8,829 nucleotides of DNA from Lachnospiraceae bacterium. GTDB taxonomy: Bacteria > Bacillota_A > Clostridia > Lachnospirales > Lachnospiraceae. Location of the stretch: positions 1 through 8,829 of the forward strand of contig JAEEWS010000064.1 in NCBI GenBank assembly GCA_016287765.1, in the 5' to 3' direction. The notes below the pieces were generated by a model. It was not told where the DNA came from. It searched no databases and saw only the letters and a list, made by a program, of their open reading frames with translations. The position numbers and the translations under genes are program-made. This document shows positions 1 through 7,316 of this stretch, piece after piece (position 1 is the first letter of the stretch; every line of letters begins with the position of its first letter).

Positions 1-478
1 ATCAGAACGTCGCCGTGAAACATTCGTAACTCGTAAGATTACTTTAGCTGCAAGTCGCATTGCCCAGGGGCTTCAGAAAAAGCTGTATCTTGGAAACCTT
101 AATGCTCTTCGCGACTGGGGATACGCAAAAGACTATGTTGAATGTATGTGGCTCATCCTTCAGCAGGACCAGCCCGATGATTTTGTGCACGCCACGGGAG
201 AACAGTATTCTGTGGGAGAATTTTGCCTTCGAGCGTTTAAATACGCCGGGATTGAGTTGCTTTTTGAGGGAAAAGGGGTAGATGAAAAAGGGATTGATAA
301 AAAGACAGGCAAGGTATTGGTAGAAGTGTCGCCTGAATTCTTCCGACCAACAGATGTAGTTACACTTCTTGGTGATCCATCCAAGGCTAAGAAGGAACTT
401 GGATGGAATCCGAGGAAGACAAGTTTTGATGATCTTGTGAAAAAAATGGTAGAGTATGACATGAAATTTTTTAAATGA
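1..478 (+). CDS. gmd: GDP-mannose 4,6-dehydratase, C-terminal part (5' end outside window)
   Basis: Reading from base 2 in the frame that ends with TGA at 476-478 gives about 158 residues matching the C-terminal half of GMD, a roughly 350-residue NADP-dependent short-chain dehydrogenase. GMD converts GDP-D-mannose to GDP-4-keto-6-deoxy-D-mannose in the cytoplasm, the precursor of GDP-fucose, rhamnose, perosamine and colitose. Visible family signatures, in order, are ETFVTRKIT, LYLGNLNALRDWGYAKDYV, the DDFVHATGEQYSV segment, PEFFRPTDV and [17 protein letters not shown]. The Rossmann fold and the catalytic Tyr-Lys lie upstream of the window. One oddity is codon 14-16: it reads Arg (RRRE) where the family normally has Gly (RRGE), a possible GGT-to-CGT change in a nucleotide-sugar-binding stretch. 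No GDP-fucose synthase gene follows; a broken aminotransferase does. The family call is very secure, but activity is uncertain. Confidence 0.95.
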   Translation, partial: SERRRETFVTRKITLAASRIAQGLQKKLYLGNLNALRDWGYAKDYVECMWLILQQDQPDDFVHATGEQYSVGEFCLRAFKYAGIELLFEGKGVDEKGIDKKTGKVLVEVSPEFFRPTDVVTLLGDPSKAKKELGWNPRKTSFDDLVKKMVEYDMKFFK

Positions 479-527
479 AACTTCGTTATTGTTTTTCAAT
501 ATTAGCATATAAATGACAGGATACATT

Positions 528-1640
528 TTGGTAGAATTCACTAGTTAAAAAAAGAATTTTGACTTATTTGATAACGAATATGAAGCGGCTGCCCTTAACT
601 CTCTAAGATCAGGATGGTACATTTTAGAACCTGAACTTGAGAAGTTTGAAAAAGATTTCGCTTCTTACGTTGGAGTGAAGCATTGCATTGGGCTGAACAG
701 TGGAACGGATGCTATGATACTTGCAATGCGAGCTTTGGGAATTGGGGCAATAGGCGGTGGAAGTTCGTCTGATGAAGTTATTGCTCCGGCAGTGACGTAT
801 ATAGCCTCTGTGCTTGGGGTTACTGAAAACGATGCCAGACCTGTTTATGTGGATTCTGATCCGAATACACTTCTGATTGATACAGAAAAGTTGGAGGCTG
901 CTATTACTAAAAATACAAAGGTGATTATTCCGGTTCATCATTATGGACAAGCATGTAATATGGACGCGATCAATGATATCGCAAAACGTCATGACCTTTA
1001 CGTACTTGAAGATTGTGCTCAGTGCCATGGCAGCAGGTGGAATGGAAAGATGACCGGCGCTATGAGTGCTCTTGCTGCGTTCAGCTTTTATCCGACAAAA
1101 CCACTTGGTGCACTTGGGGATGCCGGTGCTATTGTTACAAATGATGATAAACTTGCTGATAAAACAAGGATGTTGAGAAATTATGGCTCTCGAATCAAGT
1201 ATCATAATGAATCTATTGGTAGGAACAGCAGACTTGATGAGGTCCAGGCGGCTTGCCTTTCTGTGGGATTGAGCCATTTGGATGAAACTAATGGGATCCG
1301 AATAGGCATAGCTCGAAAGTATATTTCAGAGATTAATAATCCAAAGGTACGTATTCCGTTTACGGATCCAAGGTCAACACATGTTTATCATCTTTTTCCT
1401 GTTATTGTTGATGATCAGGAAAGATTTCAGGAACATCTTTTATCATGTGGTGTGAAAACATAGGTACATTATCCGATCCCTCCATTTGTGGCAGAGTGCT
1501 ACAAAACACAGGGGTATACCTGGTCGGATTATCCTAATGCTTCTTATATAGTTACTCATGAAGTGAGTCTTTCAATTTACAGCGGGATGACAGAAGAAGA
1601 TGTGCAGACAGTTATAAAAGCGGTGAATGATTACATTTGA
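528..1640 (+). pseudogene. DegT/DnrJ/EryC1 sugar aminotransferase (FdtB/QdtB-like) with two in-frame nonsense codons
   Basis: One frame from TTG 528 to TGA 1638-1640 encodes a full-length PLP-dependent sugar aminotransferase of about 370 codons, interrupted by TAA at 546-548 (codon 7) and TAG at 1461-1463 (codon 312). Homology continues on both sides of each stop. Before the TAA the frame reads VEFTS and after it KKNFDLFDNEYE. After the TAG it reads VHYPIPPF, then a C-terminal stretch with YSGMTEEDV. From memory of the family, the stops replace Leu (TTA) and Gln (CAG, as in KTQVHYPIPP). Other motifs are SGWYIL, LNSGTDA, EDCAQCHG and SFYPTKPLGALGD, where the PLP lysine is codon 1098-1100. Relatives make 3-amino-3,6-dideoxyhexoses on dTDP-sugars. 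AGGA at 518-521 would serve the TTG start. The longest remaining piece starts at GTG 675 and lacks the N-terminus and C-terminus. It is probably inactive. A sequencing error at both sites is possible but less likely. Confidence 0.88.
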
Positions 1641-1697
1641 ATACGAGAATAGTATCTGAACTTCCTGTGGAAGGTACCACTCCATACAGGGGAGAAA
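1641..1697. other. Non-coding junction between aminotransferase pseudogene and gmd remnant
   Basis: This junction is 57 bases, and I see no gene, repeat or convincing terminator in it. Together with the gmd remnant (1698-1924) and the leader of the next gene it makes up the roughly 300-base stretch without an intact gene between 1641 and 1944. The breakpoint that joined the two segments must lie here or at the start of the remnant. Confidence 0.6.
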
Positions 1698-1924
<227 letters not shown>

Positions 1925-1930
1925 TCGATG

Positions 1931-1936
1931 AAGGAG
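1931..1936 (+). promoter_or_regulatory. Ribosome binding site for the GT4 gene (supports TTG start)
   Basis: AAGGAG lies 8 bases before TTG 1945-1947. No ATG in frame gives the conserved N-terminus beginning NILYFTLEDF, so this SD decides the non-ATG start. Confidence 0.8.
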
Positions 1937-1944
1937 TTTGATCA

Positions 1945-3168
1945 TTGAACATTCTATATTTTACACTTGAAGATTTTGACAGCGTAAAGGCATACAGAAG
2001 CATCAACACCGACCTTTTGTGTGAATTTATGAAGCTCGGTCACAGAGTCTTTGCGGTGTCACCTTCTGAACGAAGGAAAGGGTTTCCCACACGCGTCATC
2101 AAAGAAGGGGATGCTGTGATCCTGAAACCCCGGACCGGAAACATTCAGAAGACAAATGTGATTGAGAAGGGCATAAGTACCCTGACTGTCGGATGGATCC
2201 TCACAAGGGCTGTTAAAAAGGAACTTAAAGGCGTAAGGTTCGATCTCGTTCTTTACTGCACTCCGCCCATAACTTTGCTCTGCGCGGTGCGACTCATTAA
2301 GAGGCGTGATAATGCAAAGACCTGTCTTCTCCTTAAGGACATTTTTCCGCAGAATGCGGTTGACATCGGTATGATGAGCACAACAGGTTTTAAGGGAGTG
2401 CTGTACAGATACTTCAGAAGAAAAGAGAAAAAGCTTTATGCAGTTTCCGACTGTATTGACTGCATGTCGGAAGCAAACAGAGACTACATTTTGAAAAACA
2501 ATAAAGAATTGGATCCACGAAAGGTTTTGGTAGGGGGTAACTGTTGCGCCTGGGACGACAGGCGGGTGGATGAAGAAACACGGAATGCCCTAAGGAAGAA
2601 GTACGGGATACCGCTCGAAAAAAAAGTCTTTGTTTACGGTGGGAACCTCGGAAAGCCTCAGGACGTGCCCTTTATCATACAATGTCTTAGGAAGTGCACT
2701 TCCCTTAAAGAGGCTTTCTTTCTGATCGTTGGAGACGGAACGGACTTCGGGGAGCTGGAGTCATATGCGGAAACTACCGGACAGGACAACCTGAAAGTGA
2801 TGAAGAAGCTTTCGAAGGAGGATTACGACAGGATGGTCGGAGCCTGCGATGTTGGTCTGATCTTTCTTGATCACAGGTTCACAATACCCAATTTTCCCAG
2901 CAGGCTTGTGAGTTACGCGGCAGCAGCGATTCCTGTGCTGGCAGCAACGGATCCCAATACCGATGTCGGAAAGGTCATTGAAAGCGGAGGCTTCGGTCGG
3001 TGGTGCGAGAGCAATGATGCCGGGAAGTTTACAGGAATCGTTGAAGAAATGACGGAAATGCACCCTGAAGTTCTGAGAGAGATGGGACTGCGCGGGCAGA
3101 AATATATGAAAGAAAAATTCGATGCAGAGAAGCAGTGTGACAGGATCCTTCAGGAAACGCGACAGTGA
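1945..3168 (+). CDS. Glycosyltransferase family 4, WbuB/CapL-like (probable L-FucNAc transferase)
   Basis: This is a 407-residue GT-B fold glycosyltransferase predicted to work at the cytoplasmic membrane face, adding a sugar to a lipid-linked oligosaccharide. The N-terminal domain starts MNILYFTLEDF, typical of GT4 enzymes that open an acceptor-binding Rossmann half. The C-terminal donor domain shows FVYGGNLGKPQD (about 229-240), IVGDGTDFGEL (about 261-271), and IPNFPSRLVSYAAAAIPVLA (about 314-333), followed by DPNTDVGK. This wording matches the WbuB/CapL subgroup, whose genes accompany fnlABC or capEFG. No membrane helix is evident. The TTG start is preceded by AAGGAG. The stop TGA is 27 bases before the CapF-type gene, consistent with one operon. 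Donor specificity for UDP-L-FucNAc is inferred from the neighbours, not shown by any residue I can point to. In the nucleotide-binding loop, Ala residues stand where many GT4 enzymes have the first Glu of EX7E. Confidence 0.85.
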   Translation: MNILYFTLEDFDSVKAYRSINTDLLCEFMKLGHRVFAVSPSERRKGFPTRVIKEGDAVILKPRTGNIQKTNVIEKGISTLTVGWILTRAVKKELKGVRFDLVLYCTPPITLLCAVRLIKRRDNAKTCLLLKDIFPQNAVDIGMMSTTGFKGVLYRYFRRKEKKLYAVSDCIDCMSEANRDYILKNNKELDPRKVLVGGNCCAWDDRRVDEETRNALRKKYGIPLEKKVFVYGGNLGKPQDVPFIIQCLRKCTSLKEAFFLIVGDGTDFGELESYAETTGQDNLKVMKKLSKEDYDRMVGACDVGLIFLDHRFTIPNFPSRLVSYAAAAIPVLAATDPNTDVGKVIESGGFGRWCESNDAGKFTGIVEEMTEMHPEVLREMGLRGQKYMKEKFDAEKQCDRILQETRQ

Positions 3169-3195
3169 TAGAAATACGATTGCGGGAGAATAACA

Positions 3196-4392
3196 ATGAA
3201 CATTCTTGTGACCGGAGCGAAGGGCTTCGTTGGAACGAACCTTTGTGAGGCTTTGAAAAATATAAGAGACGGTAAGGACAGAACACGGCCCGAACTTGAG
3301 ATTGGGGAGATCTTTGAGGTTGACAAGGAAAGCTCGGAAGATGATCTGGAGGAAGCCTGTGGGAGGGCGGATTTCGTTTTCAATTTGGCCGGCGTGAACA
3401 GACCTCGGGAAAACGAGGAATTCATGGAGGGAAACAGGGATTTCGGGAAGAAACTCTTGCTGCTCCTTAAAAAGCACAAAAATCCATGCCCTGTCATGCT
3501 CTCATCTTCTGTGCAGGCTTCTCTGACCGGAAGATTCAGTGGTTCTGAGTATGGTAAGTCGAAACTGGCGGGGGAAGAAGTCTTTAGGGCATATGCCTTG
3601 GAGACCGGGGCAAAGGCATGGATCTTTCGCTTTCCCAACCTTTTCGGAAAATGGTGCAGACCTAACTACAATTCCGCGGTGGCGACCTTTTGCCACAACA
3701 TCGCAAGAGATCTTCCAATCACTGTGAATGACAGGAACACCGAACTGGAGCTCCTTTATATAGATGATCTTGTGAATGCTATGCTGGAAATCCTTTCCGG
3801 AAAAGGGCAGACACACATTTCGGAGAAGGATGGAATTTACAGCATTTCTCCCACACACAGGGCAACGCTGGGGGAGATCACCGAGCTCCTTTACAGATTC
3901 AGGGAACAGGAAGATACTTTGGTGGTGCCTGAGATACCTGATGGCTCTTTCGCGAAAAAACTGTACTCAACCTACCTTTCCTATCTCCCGAAGGAGCGGG
4001 TTGCCTTTGAACTTAAGAAGAATGAGGATGAGCGCGGAAGCTTTACGGAGCTGCTTAAGACCGTGTCGGGAGGGCAGTTCTCCGTGAACGTGTCGAAGCC
4101 GGGCGTCACAAAGGGACAGCACTGGCACAATTCGAAATGGGAATTCTTCATTGTTGTTTCGGGAGAAGCGCTGATCGAAGAAAGAAGGATCGGAACGGAT
4201 CCGGTAACCGGAAGGCCATTTGGAAAACTGGAATTCAGAGTAAGCGGAGAAAAGCCGACAGCGGTACACATGCTTCCGGGATACACACACAACATCGTTA
4301 ATCTGTCGGAAACAAAGGATCTCGTCACACTTATGTGGGCGAACGAGTGTTTTGACAAAGACAGACCGGATACATTTTTTGAAAAGGTATGA
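3196..4392 (+). CDS. capF: CapF/FnlB/WbjC-type bifunctional reductase (SDR plus cupin), UDP-L-FucNAc pathway
   Basis: The 398-residue product has two domains. The N-terminal short-chain dehydrogenase/epimerase domain has GAKGFVG (7-13) for the dinucleotide, NLAGVNRP (63-70), and Y119-x3-K123 in SEYGKSK. RFPNLFGKWCRPNYNS (145-160) is typical of CapF. The C-terminal cupin from about residue 270 (KNEDERGSFTELLK) has KGQHWHNSKWEFF, where H309, H311 and E316 are likely metal ligands, and H365 in PGYTHN. In the known pathway the cupin acts on the 4-keto-6-deoxy intermediate as a C3 epimerase, and the SDR domain reduces C4 with NADPH to give UDP-2-acetamido-2,6-dideoxy-L-talose. S. aureus CapF is about 370 residues, so this one is slightly long. 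GGGAG at 3184-3188 serves ATG 3196. It lies directly upstream of the CapG-type gene. The family call is strong. Confidence 0.93.
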   Translation: MNILVTGAKGFVGTNLCEALKNIRDGKDRTRPELEIGEIFEVDKESSEDDLEEACGRADFVFNLAGVNRPRENEEFMEGNRDFGKKLLLLLKKHKNPCPVMLSSSVQASLTGRFSGSEYGKSKLAGEEVFRAYALETGAKAWIFRFPNLFGKWCRPNYNSAVATFCHNIARDLPITVNDRNTELELLYIDDLVNAMLEILSGKGQTHISEKDGIYSISPTHRATLGEITELLYRFREQEDTLVVPEIPDGSFAKKLYSTYLSYLPKERVAFELKKNEDERGSFTELLKTVSGGQFSVNVSKPGVTKGQHWHNSKWEFFIVVSGEALIEERRIGTDPVTGRPFGKLEFRVSGEKPTAVHMLPGYTHNIVNLSETKDLVTLMWANECFDKDRPDTFFEKV

Positions 4393-4414
4393 TCTGCTTC
4401 GAAAGGGACAAGAA

Positions 4415-5602
4415 ATGAAAAAGGATTATTCTGACACAGGATTTAAGAACAACGGAAAACTCAAGCTTTTGATCATAGTCGGCACAAGGCCCGAGATCAT
4501 CAGATTGTCGGCTGTAATAAAAAAGTGCAGGATGTTTTTTGACTGCATTCTTGCCCATACGGGGCAGAACTATGATTACAACCTCAACGGGGTATTTTTT
4601 AAAGATCTGAAGCTGGATGCTCCCGAAGTTTACATGGATGCAGTGGGAGAAGACCTCGGAGAGACTGTGGGAAACATTATTGATGCTTCCTACAAACTCA
4701 TGGTTTCCGTTAAGCCTGAAGCACTTTTGATCCTGGGGGACACCAACAGCTGCCTTTCAGCCATTCCTGCAAAAAGGCTTCACATTCCCATCTTCCACAT
4801 GGAGGCGGGAAACAGGTGCAAGGATGAATGTCTCCCCGAGGAGACCAACAGAAGAATAGTAGACATCATTTCTGACGTTAACATGGCCTACTCTGAGCAT
4901 GCAAGACGCTATCTTGCAGAATGCGGTTTGCCCAAGGAGCGCACTTTTGTTACGGGTTCTCCCATGGCCGAGGTACTGCGGGAGAATCTTGATCAGATTT
5001 TGGCAAGCGATATCCATGAGAGGCTGGGACTTGAGAAAGGAAAGTACATCCTTCTTTCCGCTCATCGTGAAGAAAACATTGATACTGCGAAGAACTTTGA
5101 ATCCCTGTTCAACGCAATTAACAAAATGGCAGAAAAATATGACCTTCCCGTTCTTTACTCCTGTCATCCGAGATCTGCAAAAAGGCTGAAGGAGAGCGGT
5201 TTTAAGCTTGACAGGAGGGTGATCCCGCACGAGCCGCTGGGATTTCATGATTACAACGCCCTCCAGATGAACGCTTTCTGCGTTGTTTCCGACAGTGGGA
5301 CGTTGCCGGAGGAAAGTTCTTTTTACATAAGCATCGGATGTCCTTTTCCTGCTGTATGTATCAGAACTTCCACTGAGCGCCCGGAAGCTTTGGACAAGGG
5401 TGACTTTGTTCTGGCAGGCATAGATGAAAAGAGCCTGCTCCGCGCTGTTGACATCGCTGTGGAGATGAATGCCGCCGGGCTCAGCGGAATTCCCGTCCCT
5501 GCCTACACAGACGAGAATGTCAGCGATAAGGTGGTAAAAATCATACAGAGTTACACCGGTGTTGTTGACAAGATGGTCTGGAGAAAAGAAGATTTAGATT
5601 GA
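4415..5602 (+). CDS. capG: CapG/FnlC/WbjD-type UDP-sugar C2 epimerase (UDP-L-FucNAc synthase)
   Basis: This is a 395-residue member of the non-hydrolysing UDP-GlcNAc 2-epimerase family. In the CapG/FnlC branch it performs the last step, epimerising UDP-2-acetamido-2,6-dideoxy-L-talose at C2 to UDP-N-acetyl-L-fucosamine. Family motifs are GTRPEIIRL (23-31), HTGQNYD (48-54), LGDTNS (107-112), HMEAGNRC (128-135) with PEETNRRIVD (141-150), SAHREEN (215-221), and SDSGTLPEES (292-301) plus RTSTERPEA (317-325). These form the UDP-binding and active-site surfaces. I chose ATG 4415 because GGGA at 4405-4408 lies 6 bases before it and the gap after capF is then 22 bases. An upstream TTG at 4352 in the same frame would overlap capF and has no SD. 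It is cotranscribed with capF in all likelihood. The family call is firm, and the branch assignment rests on motif wording plus the adjacent capF. Confidence 0.92.
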   Translation: MKKDYSDTGFKNNGKLKLLIIVGTRPEIIRLSAVIKKCRMFFDCILAHTGQNYDYNLNGVFFKDLKLDAPEVYMDAVGEDLGETVGNIIDASYKLMVSVKPEALLILGDTNSCLSAIPAKRLHIPIFHMEAGNRCKDECLPEETNRRIVDIISDVNMAYSEHARRYLAECGLPKERTFVTGSPMAEVLRENLDQILASDIHERLGLEKGKYILLSAHREENIDTAKNFESLFNAINKMAEKYDLPVLYSCHPRSAKRLKESGFKLDRRVIPHEPLGFHDYNALQMNAFCVVSDSGTLPEESSFYISIGCPFPAVCIRTSTERPEALDKGDFVLAGIDEKSLLRAVDIAVEMNAAGLSGIPVPAYTDENVSDKVVKIIQSYTGVVDKMVWRKEDLD

Positions 5603-5620
5603 TTGGATTTGACATAATTT

Positions 5621-5625
5621 GGAGG
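5621..5625 (+). promoter_or_regulatory. Strong ribosome binding site of the aminotransferase gene
   Basis: GGAGG ends 7 bases before ATG 5633. It fixes the start of the aminotransferase, 30 bases after the capG stop. Confidence 0.8.
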
Positions 5626-5632
5626 TACAGGA

Positions 5633-6985
5633 ATGCACTTGTTCTTAGAGGAAGATAGATTTAACGGGATCAAGCCGCTGCAAAATAGGGCACATTTAGC
5701 CATAGCTACTCCTCATAAAGCTGATGAGATGAAATATATCGAAGAGTGTTATCGAGAGAATTACCTGACAACGGCAGGAAGTAATATTGCTGCTCTTGAG
5801 CAAACAGTGGCAGAGTTTATGACAACTCCGGCCGGAAAGAAAAGAGCGGTGGCTTTAGGAAACGGAACATCTGCAATACATTTGGCTGTTAAGCTTGCGG
5901 CTGAGAAAATATACGGAAGCAGCACAGGTATATCCACGCCCTCGGGAAAGGGAGCAGGCGGTGCATTATTTGGAAAAAGAGTTTTTGTCACCGATATGAC
6001 CTTTGGTGCATCGGTAAATCCTGTGCTTTATGAAGGCGGAGAACCTGTTTTTATTGATTCTGAGTACGAGACCTGGAACATGGATCCGGATGCTTTACGG
6101 AAGGCATTTGAGCTTTTCCCGGATGTGAAGATTGTTATCTTTGTGCATTTATATGGTGTGCCCGGAAAGATTGACGAATGTAAAAAGATATGTAAAGACC
6201 ATGGAGCTGTCTTGATAGAGGATGCCGCAGAAAGTCTCGGGGCTTATACGATGATTACGGATCCTTTGACCGGTAACAGAATCGAAGTCCCTACCGGTTC
6301 TGTTGGTGACTATGGGATCATATCGATGAATGGCAATAAGATTATTACCGGCAGTAGCGGGGGTGTTCTGATAGTACCGGATGATTACAGTTACAATAAG
6401 GCAAAGAAGTGGAGTACACAGTCACGTGAAGCGGCTCCCTGGTACGAGCATGAGGAACTGGGGTACAATTATCGTATCAGCAATATCATCGCCGGAGTTA
6501 TACGTGGACAATGGCCTCACCTTGAGGAGCACATCGCAGGAAAAAAGGCGGTGTATGAGCGATATAGGGAAGGTCTGAAAAATCTTCCGGTTTCTGTTCA
6601 TGGGGGCGGCAACTACTGGCTCAGTACTTTATTGATCGATGAGGACGCTGTAGCGGATACGATCAGAGGCGACAGAAGAGCGTTCTTTTCCGTTGAAGCG
6701 GGAAAGAGCAGTCCCACAGAGATTTTAGAGGCTCTTTCCGCGTTTAATGCCGAAGGACGTCCGATATGGAAGCCCATGCATTTGCAGCCGATGTACAGAG
6801 AAAATGAGTTTGTCACTGTCGAAGGCAGAGCTCGTGGAAATTCTGATGCTTATATTGAGCATGGAAAGAGCGTGGAGGTTACAACGGATATCTTTAACCG
6901 TGGTTTGTGCCTGCCGAGCGATAATAACCAGACGAAGGAACAGGCGGAAGTTATCATTGAGATTATAAAAAGGTGCTTTTATTAG
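5633..6985 (+). CDS. DegT/DnrJ/EryC1 aminotransferase, UDP-4-amino-sugar (bacillosamine PglE-like) type
   Basis: This is a 450-residue fold-type I PLP enzyme. Motifs are ENYLTTAGSN (42-51, substrate loop), ALGNGTSAIHLA (74-85, PLP phosphate), VTDMTFGASVNPV (119-131), IEDAAESLGA (195-204; D197 pairs with the pyridine N), and ISMNGNKIITGSSGG (230-244), where K236 should form the Schiff base. WSTQSREAAPWYEHEELGYNYR (260-281) and EGRPIWKPMH (374-383) are typical of the branch that makes UDP-4-amino-4,6-dideoxy-GlcNAc from the 4-keto sugar with glutamate. The expected partners (PglF-like dehydratase, PglD-like acetyltransferase, PglC-like phosphosugar transferase) are not in the window. About a dozen extra residues between ESLGAY and GSVGDYG (about 206-220) look like a local insertion compared with relatives I remember. 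It ends with TAG and is probably the last gene of the operon. The exact sugar product is inferred. Confidence 0.88.
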   Translation: MHLFLEEDRFNGIKPLQNRAHLAIATPHKADEMKYIEECYRENYLTTAGSNIAALEQTVAEFMTTPAGKKRAVALGNGTSAIHLAVKLAAEKIYGSSTGISTPSGKGAGGALFGKRVFVTDMTFGASVNPVLYEGGEPVFIDSEYETWNMDPDALRKAFELFPDVKIVIFVHLYGVPGKIDECKKICKDHGAVLIEDAAESLGAYTMITDPLTGNRIEVPTGSVGDYGIISMNGNKIITGSSGGVLIVPDDYSYNKAKKWSTQSREAAPWYEHEELGYNYRISNIIAGVIRGQWPHLEEHIAGKKAVYERYREGLKNLPVSVHGGGNYWLSTLLIDEDAVADTIRGDRRAFFSVEAGKSSPTEILEALSAFNAEGRPIWKPMHLQPMYRENEFVTVEGRARGNSDAYIEHGKSVEVTTDIFNRGLCLPSDNNQTKEQAEVIIEIIKRCFY

Positions 6986-7255
6986 GTTCTTCTTGCGGCT
7001 GTGGCTTCAATGAATAAAGCGAAACATCAAAGAATTTCCGGGACGAAAGCTTCACAAAATTAATTAAATCAAGGACTGCTGAGACTCTGTTTGACAAAGC
7101 AACATGTAATGGACATCGTTGACATGTACAGACGTGAAAAAAGGTTGCCAACTTGATTGCGTTTCTTATGAGCGGCGTAAAAACCGGGCTTAAAACCCAA
7201 GCCGATGGTTTGAGTGGAACTTTTGGAGGAAGTTAAGACAAATCTCAGGAACATG
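6986..7255. other. Intergenic region between sugar operon and ATPase gene
   Basis: I find no convincing gene here. Short open frames on both strands resemble nothing I recognise, and none has a good SD. The region ends the polysaccharide operon but contains no classical hairpin followed by a T run. At 7184-7213 there is a possible two-part stem: AAACC pairs with GGTTT outside, and GGCTT pairs with AAGCC inside around the loop AAAACCC. It lacks a following T run. TTGACA occurs at 7091 and 7119 but without a well-placed -10. Confidence 0.5.
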
Positions 7256-7284
7256 TTGACAAGTGACACAGATTCGACTAATAT
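7256..7284 (+). promoter_or_regulatory. Near-consensus sigma-A promoter of the ATPase gene
   Basis: TTGACA at 7256-7261 and TAATAT at 7279-7284 are separated by exactly 17 bases, followed by an A/T-rich stretch. The predicted transcription start is near 7291, giving a leader of about 26 bases before ATG 7317. It indicates that the ATPase gene is its own transcription unit, separate from the sugar operon. Confidence 0.82.
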
Positions 7285-7307
7285 AAAATCAGACTTTAGA
7301 TTAGTCG
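7275..7307. promoter_or_regulatory. 8-bp inverted repeat over the -10 element (candidate operator)
   Basis: CGACTAAT (7275-7282) is matched by its exact reverse complement ATTAGTCG (7300-7307) across a 17-base spacer. The left arm contains the first part of the -10 element, the right arm touches the GGAGG ribosome binding site (7307-7311), and the centre (7291) falls on the predicted transcription start. Because the left arm should lie upstream of the transcript, it fits a DNA operator better than an RNA hairpin. The regulator is unknown. The role is inferred; the repeat itself is directly visible. Confidence 0.6.
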
Positions 7308-7316
7308 GAGGACACC

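Noticed and set aside
534..545. GAATTCACTAGT, resembling adjacent EcoRI and SpeI sites of a cloning vector
   Set aside because: It translates as the EFTS of a sequence that fits the aminotransferase N-terminus, and the flanks do not match vector sequence I know. Probably chance.
546..1463. Genetic-code change or stop-codon readthrough in the aminotransferase
   Set aside because: TAG and TAA both end other frames in the window, the two stops are different codons, and no recoding structure is evident. Pseudogene is simpler.
4352..4414. TTG 4352 as start of the CapG-type gene
   Set aside because: It would overlap capF by 41 bases, has no SD, and adds residues without family similarity. ATG 4415 has an SD at proper spacing.
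7091..7124. Two extra TTGACA boxes and repeated ACATGT words as tandem promoters
   Set aside because: No acceptable -10 lies 16-18 bases downstream of either, and the ACATGT words are too short and irregular to call a repeat.
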